From: an uncultured Romboutsia sp.
Lineage (GTDB): Bacteria > Bacillota > Clostridia > Peptostreptococcales > Peptostreptococcaceae
Direction: 5' to 3'
Assembly: GCA_937907205.1 (NCBI GenBank)
Contig: CALESE010000077.1
Location: forward strand, 1-6,368
DNA: 6,368 nucleotides
A program made the translations under genes and the position numbers. Positions 1 through 5,536 of this stretch are shown piece after piece (position 1 is the stretch's first letter; every line of letters starts with the position of its first letter). A model generated the notes under the pieces. The model saw only the letters and a list, made by a program, of their open reading frames with translations, had not been told where the DNA came from and searched no databases.

Positions 1-30
1 CCTCATAAAGAGTATTAACAAAAATAAAAA

Positions 31-51
31 AGCGTAGACTTTGTCTACGCT
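31..51 (-). terminator. Hairpin with T-rich tract on the minus side
   Basis: The arms AGCGTAGAC (31-39) and GTCTACGCT (43-51) form a perfect 9-bp stem with a 3-nt loop. Read on the minus strand, the stem is followed by a T-rich tract (complement of 20-30), so it has intrinsic-terminator form for leftward transcription. On the plus strand it has no T tract and would only be an extra hairpin ahead of the next one. I see no minus-strand gene to its right within 300 bp, so its real direction is uncertain. Confidence 0.5.
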
Positions 52-54
52 CTG

Positions 55-85
55 TGCTATGGATATAATATCCATAGCATTTTTT
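55..85 (+). terminator. Intrinsic terminator of an upstream plus-strand gene
   Basis: The arms TGCTATGGATA (55-65) and TATCCATAGCA (69-79) pair perfectly over 11 bp around a 3-nt loop and run straight into six T (80-85). This is a strong rho-independent terminator for plus-strand transcription entering from left of the window. No coding sequence for that gene is visible here. Confidence 0.8.
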
Positions 86-329
86 ACATACAGGAGTTTA
101 TATTATTTGAAAAATTTTTGATAACCTATGAACAGAAGATATATCCGTAATTTTACATATGTAAAAAATGATATTTTGATCAATGTACATAGTCGTTGGC
201 TATATAAGCGAAGCGAATTTTTTATTTTAAATTGGAATTTTTATTTATATTTATAGTAAAACTATAAATATAAAACTATCTTGAAGATAACCAATTTATA
301 TAAATTATTGAAATAAAGGAGTAATAAGT
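86..329. other. Intergenic leader region before ribonuclease J
   Basis: This AT-rich stretch has no convincing gene. It holds a 16-bp perfect palindrome TTTTACATATGTAAAA (151-166), a short palindrome TTGATCAA (176-183), and a 13-bp inverted repeat (244-274, listed separately). Two weak promoter guesses are TTGATA (118-123) with TATATC (140-145), 16-bp spacing, and TTGATC (176-181) with CTATAT (200-205), 18-bp spacing. Neither stands out in such AT-rich DNA, so the ribonuclease J promoter is not located with confidence. The palindrome at 151-166 would sit at the start site of the first candidate promoter, where an operator could lie. Confidence 0.4.
244..274. repeat. 13-bp perfect inverted repeat upstream of ribonuclease J
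   Basis: TTTATATTTATAG (244-256) and CTATAAATATAAA (262-274) are perfect complements separated by 5 nt. No T run follows on the plus strand, so it does not look like a terminator. If transcribed it would be a hairpin in the ribonuclease J leader, ending 55 nt before the start codon. As DNA it could be an operator. All but two of the 26 arm bases are A/T, so a chance origin is possible. Confidence 0.5.
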
Positions 330-1991
330 ATGAATAAAAATTTATTGAGAGTTATACCTCTTGGAGGATTGGGTGAGATTGGGAAAAATATAACTGCTAT
401 AGAATACGATGATGAAATAATAATAATTGACTGTGGGTTAGCATTTCCAGATGAAGATATGTATGGTGTTGACTTAGTTATACCAGATATCAAATATTTA
501 CTAGATAAAGTAGATAGAATAAAAGGGCTGTTTTTGACACATGGTCATGAAGACCATATTGGAGCAATACCATATATTTTAAAACAGATTAACATACCTA
601 TATATGGAACAAATCTTACAATAGGATTAGTTGAAAATAAGTTAAAAGAGCATAAAATACTTAACGATTGTAAACTAAATTCAGTTCATAGTGGGGATAT
701 AATAAAATTAGGGAATATAAGCATCGAATTTATAAAAGTAACACATAGTATAGCAGATGCATGTGCTTTGGCAATATATACACCAATGGGTATAATCCTT
801 CATACAGGAGACTTTAAAATAGATTATACTCCTATAGATGATAGAATAACTGACTTAGGTAGGATATCTGAACTAGGAAAAAAAGGGATATTATTACTAA
901 TGGCAGATAGTACAAATGTAGAAAGAAAAGGCCATTCTTTATCAGAAAAAACAATAGGGGATGCTTTAATAAGGTTAATTTCATCTGCAAAAGGAAGAGT
1001 TATAGTAGCTACATTTGCATCAAATATACATAGAATGCAGCAGATAGCAGATGCCTCTATAATTTATAATAGAAAAATTGCTTTTAGTGGAAAAAGTATG
1101 GAGAATATATCACAAGTAGCAATAGAATTAGGTTATCTTCATATACCAGAAGAATCTATTATAAATATAGAGGAAATAAATAATTATAAAAGTAATGAAA
1201 TTACAATAATAACTACAGGAAGTCAAGGAGAGCAAATGGCAGGACTTTCAAGAATAGCATTTGGTTCTCATAAATTAATAGAGATTCAAAAAGAAGATTT
1301 ATTTATAATATCGGCTTCTCCAATACCTGGAAATGATAAAATGGTATCGAGAGTTATAAATCAGCTATATAGAAAAGGTGTAGAAGTAATATATGAAGAT
1401 TTAGAAGATATACATGTATCTGGTCATGCTTATCAAGAGGAGCTAAAACTAATTCATAGATTAGCAAAACCAAAATACTTTATTCCAGTTCATGGAGAGT
1501 ATAGGCACCTAAAGCACCATAGTGATTTAGCTATAAAATTAGGTATGAATCCAAAAGATGTATTTATTCTAGAAACTGGACAGGTATTAGAAATTTCCAA
1601 AGAAGGTGCAAATTCAAGAAAGAAAATCCATACAGGAGTAATATTTGTTGATGGTATAGGAGTTGGTGATGTAGGAAATATTGTACTTCGAGATAGAAGA
1701 GATCTAGCTAACCATGGTATGGTTACTATTGTAGTTGTAATAAATAAGATAGATTATGAAATAATTTCTGGTCCAGATATTATAACAAGAGGATTTATTT
1801 ATGCTCGTGAAAGTGAAGATTTAATAAATAAAATAAAAGAAATAGCACAAATTGAAATACAAGAGTGTTTAGATAATAAAATATTAGAATGGCAAGTAAT
1901 GAAAAATAGTGTTAAAAAGTCAGTAGAACATCATATATACCATAAAACAAAAAGAAGGCCAAGTGTATTTACTATAATAATGGAAATATAA
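330..1991 (+). CDS. rnj: Ribonuclease J (metallo-beta-lactamase/beta-CASP RNase)
   Basis: This is a 553-residue RNase J, the bacterial 5'-3' exoribonuclease and endoribonuclease for mRNA decay and rRNA 5' maturation, acting in the cytoplasm. The metallo-beta-lactamase signature HGHEDH is at residues 71-76 (H71, H73, D75, H76). Further metal ligands are H139 (THSIAD), D161 (HTGDF) and H388 (PVHGE). The beta-CASP domain follows, with DSTN (193-196), SNIHRMQQ (231-238), GKSM (254-257) and VSGH (363-366). The C-terminal domain includes GDVGNIVLRDRR (446-457) and ends KRRPSVFTIIMEI, typical of the family. Length matches the usual ~555. All catalytic residues are present, so it resembles an active J1-type enzyme rather than a degenerate J2-type partner. 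The start is supported by AAAGGAG (315-321), 8 nt before ATG. No clear terminator follows, so transcripts may run into the small gene downstream. Confidence 0.96.
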   Translation: MNKNLLRVIPLGGLGEIGKNITAIEYDDEIIIIDCGLAFPDEDMYGVDLVIPDIKYLLDKVDRIKGLFLTHGHEDHIGAIPYILKQINIPIYGTNLTIGLVENKLKEHKILNDCKLNSVHSGDIIKLGNISIEFIKVTHSIADACALAIYTPMGIILHTGDFKIDYTPIDDRITDLGRISELGKKGILLLMADSTNVERKGHSLSEKTIGDALIRLISSAKGRVIVATFASNIHRMQQIADASIIYNRKIAFSGKSMENISQVAIELGYLHIPEESIINIEEINNYKSNEITIITTGSQGEQMAGLSRIAFGSHKLIEIQKEDLFIISASPIPGNDKMVSRVINQLYRKGVEVIYEDLEDIHVSGHAYQEELKLIHRLAKPKYFIPVHGEYRHLKHHSDLAIKLGMNPKDVFILETGQVLEISKEGANSRKKIHTGVIFVDGIGVGDVGNIVLRDRRDLANHGMVTIVVVINKIDYEIISGPDIITRGFIYARESEDLINKIKEIAQIEIQECLDNKILEWQVMKNSVKKSVEHHIYHKTKRRPSVFTIIMEI

Positions 1992-1995
1992 ATAA

Positions 1996-2012
1996 ATATT
2001 TGGGGCAAATAT
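1996..2012 (+). repeat. Small hairpin just after the ribonuclease J stop
   Basis: ATATTTG (1996-2002) and CAAATAT (2006-2012) form a 7-bp stem with a GGG loop, 5 nt after the stop codon. The bases that follow (ATAATGTT) are not a T run, so it is at best a weak terminator. It may act as a 3'-end stabiliser or mean nothing. Confidence 0.3.
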
Positions 2013-2038
2013 ATAATGTTAAAAATAAAAAAATAATA

Positions 2039-2066
2039 ACAAAATTAAGACTAGCTTCATAGTATA
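2039..2066 (+). promoter_or_regulatory. Possible sigma-K-type sporulation promoter
   Basis: CATAGTATA (2058-2066) matches the sigma-K -10 consensus CATANNNTA, and AC (2039-2040) lies exactly 17 nt upstream, matching the short sigma-K -35 element. The start site would be near 2073, about 40 nt before the miniprotein gene. The consensus carries little information and the DNA is AT-rich, so a chance match is possible. A sigma-A reading (TATATT at 2065-2070) lacks a good -35. The product of the gene downstream looks compatible with a spore or mother-cell role. Confidence 0.35.
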
Positions 2067-2112
2067 TATTAGGAGTTAAGCTCCAGACATAAAAATACTA
2101 GGGGGTAGTAAA

Positions 2113-2304
2113 ATGTTAGAAAGAATATTTGGAGACAATGTATTTTTTGGTGGAGGAGCATGGTGGATAATAGTATTATTCTTTTTGTTCTTAGCGTTTG
2201 GAGATACATGGGTAGATATTGATATATCTGCATGGATACCATTCTTAATATTATTATTAATAGTATGTTCATCTATTGATGGTTTTGACGGACCAGGATG
2301 TTAA
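2113..2304 (+). CDS. Small two-helix membrane protein, possible sporulation protein
   Basis: This 63-residue protein is not assignable to a named family with confidence. It begins with a short polar stretch and FFGGGAWW. A hydrophobic helix follows (about residues 16-29, WWIIVLFFLFLAFG), then an acidic loop DTWVDIDIS (31-39), a second hydrophobic helix (about 41-52) and a short Gly/Asp tail ending in Cys63. It resembles the Gly/Trp/Cys-containing membrane miniproteins common in spore-forming Firmicutes, some of them sporulation proteins, but that is general likeness only. The start is supported by AGGGGG (2100-2105), 7 nt before ATG. It lies 121 nt after ribonuclease J on the same strand and could share its transcript, though a sigma-K-like promoter sits between them. 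The stop codon is inside the terminator stem. It has few basic residues, so a type I toxin is less likely. Confidence 0.75.
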   Translation: MLERIFGDNVFFGGGAWWIIVLFFLFLAFGDTWVDIDISAWIPFLILLLIVCSSIDGFDGPGC

Positions 2305-2349
2305 TAAATTAAAATAGACTATCATTTGATAGTCTATTTTAATTTATTA
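2302..2349. terminator. 23-bp perfect hairpin, bidirectional terminator
   Basis: Bases 2302-2324 and 2327-2349 are perfect complements over 23 bp with a 2-nt loop. The core is TAGACTATCA/TGATAGTCTA, and the descending arm ends TTTTAATTT, giving a T-rich 3' side on both strands. It closes the miniprotein gene and probably also readthrough from ribonuclease J. The miniprotein TAA stop (2302-2304) forms the first three bases of the stem. Confidence 0.8.
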
Positions 2350-2457
2350 GGAAACCATATAAATTCACATAAAAATAACATTAATTTAGTTATAATTAAT
2401 TTGTCGAACATATCGACAAAAAAGTTAATAATTAAAATTTTTTATAGGAAAATAATC
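2350..2457. other. Intergenic DNA upstream of the DUF1846 promoter
   Basis: No gene is visible here. It contains the 8-bp inverted repeat at 2400-2420 (listed separately). Just before the -35 box is an A/T-tract stretch (about 2425-2457) that could work as an UP element for RNA polymerase. Confidence 0.4.
2400..2420. promoter_or_regulatory. Operator-like inverted repeat TTTGTCGA-N5-TCGACAAA
   Basis: TTTGTCGA (2400-2407) and TCGACAAA (2413-2420) are perfect 8-bp complements around ACATA. The GTCGA/TCGAC core is unusually GC-containing for this DNA, and no T run follows, so a protein binding site is more likely than a terminator. It lies about 37 bp upstream of the -35 box of the DUF1846 promoter, where an activator could bind. 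I do not recognise the regulator: it does not match the LexA, Rex, CodY or FNR consensus as I know them. Confidence 0.4.
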
Positions 2458-2486
2458 TTGAAATATAGCAAACTTAAATGTATAAT
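2458..2486 (+). promoter_or_regulatory. Sigma-A promoter of the DUF1846 gene
   Basis: TTGAAA (2458-2463) and TATAAT (2481-2486) are separated by an ideal 17 bp. This is the best vegetative promoter in the window. Transcription should begin near 2493, giving a leader of about 135 nt. Confidence 0.8.
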
Positions 2487-2492
2487 ATAACC

Positions 2493-2572
2493 TTGAGTAA
2501 AATATAATTGAAAAAGATACCGATAGAGTATCAAGTAGATTTTATTGTATTAACAAGCGAAATTTTACTTAA
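2493..2572 (+). promoter_or_regulatory. Foldable 5' leader of the DUF1846 mRNA
   Basis: The predicted 5' end can pair with a distant segment: 2493-2503 with 2562-2572 gives 11 bp including one G-U. Inside this closing stem are two small hairpins: GATAC/GTATC (2516-2520 and 2528-2532) and TTGT/ACAA (2545-2548 and 2553-2556). Together they make a branched structure at the extreme 5' end of the transcript. It matches no riboswitch class I know and does not visibly cover the ribosome binding site, so transcript protection is as plausible as ligand sensing. Confidence 0.35.
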
Positions 2573-2615
2573 AATAAATATAAATATACAGTTATCAAAA
2601 ATTAAATAATTTAGT
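2571..2615 (+). repeat. Intergenic direct repeat, copy 1
   Basis: Bases 2571-2598 match 4218-4245 at 27 of 28 positions. Similarity then continues, with a one-base shift, through TAAATAATTTAG (2603-2614), against TAAATAACTTAG at 4251-4262. This copy lies in the DUF1846 leader, between the closing stem and the ribosome binding site. Although AT-rich, the shared segment contains the non-trivial string ATACAGT.ATCAA. Confidence 0.7.
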
Positions 2616-2626
2616 GAGGTGTTAAT

Positions 2627-4135
2627 ATGAAAATCGGATTTGACCACAAGAAATACCTAGAAGAACAATCTAAGTACATATTAGAAAGGGTTAATAACTT
2701 TGATAAGTTATATCTAGAATTTGGTGGTAAATTAATAGGAGATTTGCATGCTAAGAGAATATTACCTGGATTTGATGAAAATGCAAAAATAAAAGTATTA
2801 CAACATATGAAAGAATCAGTTGAAGTTGTTATATGTGTTTATGCAGGTGATATCGAAAGAAATAAGATCAGAGGAGATTACGGGATAACATATGATATGG
2901 AAGTTCTAAGATTAATAGATGATTTAAGATCTTATGAATTAGATGTAAATAGTGTAGTAATTACTAGATTTGAAGGACAACCTGCTACAACAGTATTTAT
3001 AAATAAGTTAGAGAGAATGGGGATAAAAGTTTATAAGCATGCTCCAACTAAAGGATATCCAACTGATGTAGATACAATAGTAAGTGAAGAAGGATATGGA
3101 GCTAATCCATATATAGAAACTACTAAACCGATAGTTGTTGTTACAGCTCCAGGACCAAACAGTGGAAAATTAGGAACTTGTTTAAGTCAGTTATATCATG
3201 AAAACCAAAGAGGTAATAGCGTTGGATACTCTAAGTTTGAAACATTCCCAGTTTGGAATTTACCACTTAAGCATCCAGTAAATATAGCATATGAAGCTGC
3301 AACTGTTGATTTAAAAGATGTTAATATGATAGATTCATTTCACCTTGAAAAATACGGTGAAATGTCAGTAAATTACAATAGAGATTTAGAGCTATTCCCA
3401 GTTCTTAAAAAGATAATAGAAAAAATAACAGGAAAAGAATCTATATTCCAATCACCAACAGATATGGGAGTTAATAGAGTTGGATTTGGTATAATTGATG
3501 ATGAGGTTGTTAGAGAAGCATCTAAGCAAGAAATAATAAGAAGATACTTTAAAACTGCTTGCGAATATAAAAAAGGTCAATTTGACAAGAGTGCATATGA
3601 TACTATTCAACTTATAATGAGTGAAGTAGGATTAAGGCCTGAAGATAGAAATGTTGTTATTCCAGCAAGAAATTATAGCACTAAATTAAAAGAAAATGCA
3701 GCAAAAGATAGTACTTGTCCAGTAGTTGCATTAGAATTAAATGATGGAACAATAGTTACCGGTAAAGGTTCAAACTTAATGAACACAAGTGCGGCAGTTA
3801 TATTAAATGCTGTAAAGCACTTAGCTAATATATCAGATGATATACATTTATTAGCACCAGCGGTTGTTGAACCAATTGTAAACTTAAAAACAAAAACATT
3901 AGCAAGTAGAACTCCTGAGTTAAGTTGTGAAGAAGTTTTAACTACATTAAGCATATGTGCAGTTACAAATCCAACAGCTCATGTAGTACTTGAAAAGTTA
4001 CCTTTATTAAAAGGAGCTCAAGCTCATTCAACAACTATATTAAGTAAAAATGATGAGCAGACATTTAGAGAGCTTGGAATAGATGTTACATGTGATCCAG
4101 AGTACCCATCACAAAACTTATATTATGCAAATTAA
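2627..4135 (+). CDS. DUF1846 / UPF0371 family conserved protein
   Basis: This 502-residue protein belongs to DUF1846 (UPF0371), which is widespread in Firmicutes and some Actinobacteria and is usually 490-510 residues. I know of no firmly established reaction. It starts MKIGFDHKKYLEEQS, with ILERV and LYLEFGGKL soon after. Recognisable stretches are VYAGDIERNKIRGDYGITYD (71-90), RFEGQPAT (114-121), APGPNSGKLGTCLSQLYHEN (174-193), SPTDMGVNRVGFGI (276-289) and IPARNYS (345-351). The 176-184 segment looks like a glycine-rich phosphate-binding loop but is not a true Walker A, because Pro175 is where the first Gly should be. There is no signal peptide or membrane helix, so it is cytoplasmic. The start is supported by GAGGTG (2616-2621). 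It appears to be a single-gene transcription unit with a strong promoter and its own terminator, which suggests substantial vegetative expression. Confidence 0.92.
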   Translation: MKIGFDHKKYLEEQSKYILERVNNFDKLYLEFGGKLIGDLHAKRILPGFDENAKIKVLQHMKESVEVVICVYAGDIERNKIRGDYGITYDMEVLRLIDDLRSYELDVNSVVITRFEGQPATTVFINKLERMGIKVYKHAPTKGYPTDVDTIVSEEGYGANPYIETTKPIVVVTAPGPNSGKLGTCLSQLYHENQRGNSVGYSKFETFPVWNLPLKHPVNIAYEAATVDLKDVNMIDSFHLEKYGEMSVNYNRDLELFPVLKKIIEKITGKESIFQSPTDMGVNRVGFGIIDDEVVREASKQEIIRRYFKTACEYKKGQFDKSAYDTIQLIMSEVGLRPEDRNVVIPARNYSTKLKENAAKDSTCPVVALELNDGTIVTGKGSNLMNTSAAVILNAVKHLANISDDIHLLAPAVVEPIVNLKTKTLASRTPELSCEEVLTTLSICAVTNPTAHVVLEKLPLLKGAQAHSTTILSKNDEQTFRELGIDVTCDPEYPSQNLYYAN

Positions 4136-4154
4136 TTAAAAAGAGAGAAAATAT

Positions 4155-4189
4155 AAGACCATATTACATCCGTTGTAGTATGGTCTTTA
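4155..4189 (+). terminator. Terminator of the DUF1846 gene
   Basis: Bases 4155-4168 pair with 4174-4187 over 14 bp, including one G-U (4164/4178), around the loop TCCGT. The outer part AAGACCATA/TATGGTCTT is perfect. The 3' tail is T-rich but interrupted by A. It starts 20 nt after the stop codon. Confidence 0.75.
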
Positions 4190-4217
4190 TTATATAAAGT
4201 TATATAACTCTAAAAAT

Positions 4218-4263
4218 AAAATAAATATAAATATACAGTCATCAAGAACGTAAATAACTTAGT
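4218..4263 (+). repeat. Intergenic direct repeat, copy 2
   Basis: This is the second copy of the segment at 2571-2615, with 27 of 28 identities over the first part and a one-base shift afterwards. Here no ribosome binding site or start codon follows. Instead the sequence goes on to TTAGTTCCTTGGAATACC, with possible weak GAAC/GTTC and TTCC/GGAA pairings. It starts 30 nt after the DUF1846 terminator. Confidence 0.7.
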
Positions 4264-4367
4264 TCCTTGGAATACCTATTTTAAAGGTTTTTTGAAAAAT
4301 TTGCAAGTTATTTTAAAAAAAAGTATAAAAAATAATGAAAAGGTAATAGATTTAGATTCATTTTATG

Positions 4368-4376
4368 TGTTACAAT
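4368..4376 (+). promoter_or_regulatory. Possible extended -10 promoter before the CDF gene
   Basis: TGTTACAAT has the extended -10 form TGnTAnAAT, with hexamer TACAAT at 4371-4376. The -35 is poor: TAGATT (4347-4352) at 18 bp is the nearest candidate. Transcription would start near 4383, about 115 nt before the terminator stem and 210 nt before the CDF start. Confidence 0.4.
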
Positions 4377-4382
4377 ATTAAA

Positions 4383-4529
4383 TCTAACTGAAAAAAAGAA
4401 TGCACAAATATAACTATATTTTAATATATAGGTAGTATAAATAATATTACCATTTTAAAATAACAAGCTATAATAGCATGATTATAATAAGTTGATAAAT
4501 CCATGGAATAAACTTTCCGTGGATTTTTT
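4383..4529 (+). ncRNA. Candidate small RNA or attenuated CDF leader, about 147 nt
   Basis: This interval is bounded by the possible promoter at 4368-4376 and the terminator at 4497-4529. It can form CTATAT/ATATAG (4414-4419 and 4426-4431), an 8-bp stem with one G-U (4431-4438 and 4444-4451) and GCTA/TAGC (4467-4470 and 4474-4477). The first two share base 4431. CATGATT (4477-4483) could pair with AATcCATG (4498-4505), one base bulged, competing with the terminator's left arm. No known riboswitch class is recognised. This is an inference from layout; expression is unproven. Confidence 0.3.
4497..4529 (+). terminator. Strong intrinsic terminator ahead of the CDF gene
   Basis: Bases 4497-4508 pair with 4515-4526 over 12 bp (one G-U, 4504/4519) around a 6-nt loop, and six T occupy 4524-4529. 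It ends 64 nt before the CDF start codon. It is far from the DUF1846 stop, which already has its own terminator, so it should end a separate transcript. Confidence 0.8.
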
Positions 4530-4592
4530 AGATAGTAAGAAAATGAGATTTATTATTATTAAAGATTAGATGTTAATAAAGGGGAGTTTGAT

Positions 4593-5474
4593 ATGATAGT
4601 AGATAGCTATAAAAAGGTTAAAAAGGTTTTATGGACAATATTAGTTTATAATTTTATAGTTTCATTTACAAAAATAATAATAGGTATTTCGATTAAAAGT
4701 GCAAGTATGACAGCTGATGGTTTTCATTCATTTTCAGATGGTGCATCAAATATAGTTGGAATAATAGGTGTTAGTATGGCTTCTAAGCCAAAAGATAAAA
4801 AGCATCCTTATGGTCATAAAAAATTTGAAATAATGGCTAGTATGTTTATAGGTGGCATGTTATTAATGATGGCTTTTAAAATAATATTAGATGCTATATC
4901 AAGATTTACAAATCCTGTAATACCACTTATAACAAATGAAAGTTTATTAGCTCTTATAGGGACTCTTATAATAAATATATTTGTATGTATATACGAATAC
5001 AACATAGGTAATAAGTTAAACAGTCATATATTAGTTTCTGATTCAATTCATACAAGAAGTGATATATTAGTATCAATAGGAGTATTATTTAGCTTAATAT
5101 GTGTAAAGTTTGGATTATCACCTTTAATTGATTCAATAGCATCTTTAGTAGTAGCAGGAGTTATATTATTGTCTTCTTATGAAATATTTAAATCAACTAC
5201 ATCTATTTTAGTAGACAGCGCAATTATTGATGATAAAGATATAGAAAATATAATAAAAAGCATAGATACTGTAAGAGGAGTTCATAATATAAGAAGTAGA
5301 GGTAGTGAAAATGATATTCATATAGATATGCATATATTAGTTGATCCAAATACTAGTGTAGAAGATTCTCACAAGTTAGCTCATGATATAGAGATAAAAA
5401 TAAAAGAAGAATTAAATGAAAATGCACAAGTAATTGTTCATATAGAACCATATTATGAAAATTATAGAGGGTAG
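4593..5474 (+). CDS. Cation diffusion facilitator metal exporter
   Basis: This 293-residue CDF-family transporter is a full-length inner-membrane homodimer type that exports Zn2+ or a similar divalent metal in exchange for protons. Six hydrophobic segments can be placed at about 12-33, 48-63, 82-103, 117-135, 155-172 and 178-196. The transport site is H45/D49 in ADGFHSFSD on the second segment and H153/D157 in DSIHTRSD on the fifth. These are the same positions as the D45/D49/H153/D157 site of E. coli YiiP/FieF, with His replacing the first Asp; D42 is also present. HPYGHKKFE (71-79) is the conserved loop. The C-terminal domain (about 210-293) carries VHNIRSR (230-236), HIDMH (243-247), H260, H264 and VHIEP (282-286). 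An HD-HD site favours Zn but does not prove it. The start is supported by AAGGGGAG (4579-4586). Regulation may be by attenuation upstream. Confidence 0.93.
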   Translation: MIVDSYKKVKKVLWTILVYNFIVSFTKIIIGISIKSASMTADGFHSFSDGASNIVGIIGVSMASKPKDKKHPYGHKKFEIMASMFIGGMLLMMAFKIILDAISRFTNPVIPLITNESLLALIGTLIINIFVCIYEYNIGNKLNSHILVSDSIHTRSDILVSIGVLFSLICVKFGLSPLIDSIASLVVAGVILLSSYEIFKSTTSILVDSAIIDDKDIENIIKSIDTVRGVHNIRSRGSENDIHIDMHILVDPNTSVEDSHKLAHDIEIKIKEELNENAQVIVHIEPYYENYRG

Positions 5475-5536
5475 ATTAACACCGAGTTATGTTATTTTTA
5501 AAAGTTAAATGAAATGAAAAATAGATAAATTAAAGA
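5475..5536. other. Short convergent junction after the CDF gene
   Basis: TAACA (5477-5481) and TGTTA (5490-5494) form a weak 5-bp stem with an 8-nt loop, followed by five T (5495-5499). This could be a minor terminator for the CDF gene. The rest is featureless A-rich DNA. Confidence 0.3.

Larger units (their letters stand above)
4136..4592. other. 457-bp intergenic region between DUF1846 and CDF genes
   Basis: No credible coding frame is present. In order it contains the DUF1846 terminator, a 12-bp palindrome AGTTATATAACT (4198-4209), repeat copy 2 (4218-4263) and an A/T-rich stretch with poly-A and poly-T runs (4280-4340). Then come a possible extended -10 promoter (4368-4376), several small hairpins, a strong terminator (4497-4529) and the CDF ribosome binding site AAGGGGAG (4579-4586). 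No good promoter is visible between the terminator and the CDF start, so the CDF gene may depend on readthrough. Confidence 0.6.

Noticed and set aside
128..256. A 42-codon plus-strand reading frame starting MNRRYIRN in the ribonuclease J leader
   Set aside because: There is no ribosome binding site before its ATG, its stop lies inside the 13-bp inverted repeat, and the peptide resembles nothing I know. Treated as chance.
264..290. A third copy of the intergenic repeat in the ribonuclease J leader
   Set aside because: Only short AT-rich strings agree, and gaps are needed within a few bases. This is not above what such composition gives by chance.
2069..2272. A 67-codon minus-strand frame opposite the miniprotein gene
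   Set aside because: It overlaps a plus-strand gene that has a good ribosome binding site and terminator. Its hydrophobic translation is the mirror of the AT-rich opposite strand.
2113..2304. Type I toxin-antitoxin module
   Set aside because: The protein has few basic residues, two helices and no lysine-rich tail, and I see no convincing antisense RNA promoter overlapping it.
3673..3954. A 93-codon open frame on the minus strand opposite the DUF1846 gene
   Set aside because: It lies wholly antisense to a strongly supported gene, has no promoter or ribosome binding site that I can see, and is explained by the codon pattern of the opposite strand.
2571..4263. The direct repeats as ends of a transposable element carrying the DUF1846 gene
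   Set aside because: No transposase, terminal inverted repeats or target-site duplication is visible, and codon use inside matches the neighbours.
4383..4529. NiCo (czcD) or yybP-ykoY manganese riboswitch before the CDF gene
   Set aside because: The G/C-rich conserved junction sequences of those classes are absent, so I kept only an unclassified leader or small RNA.
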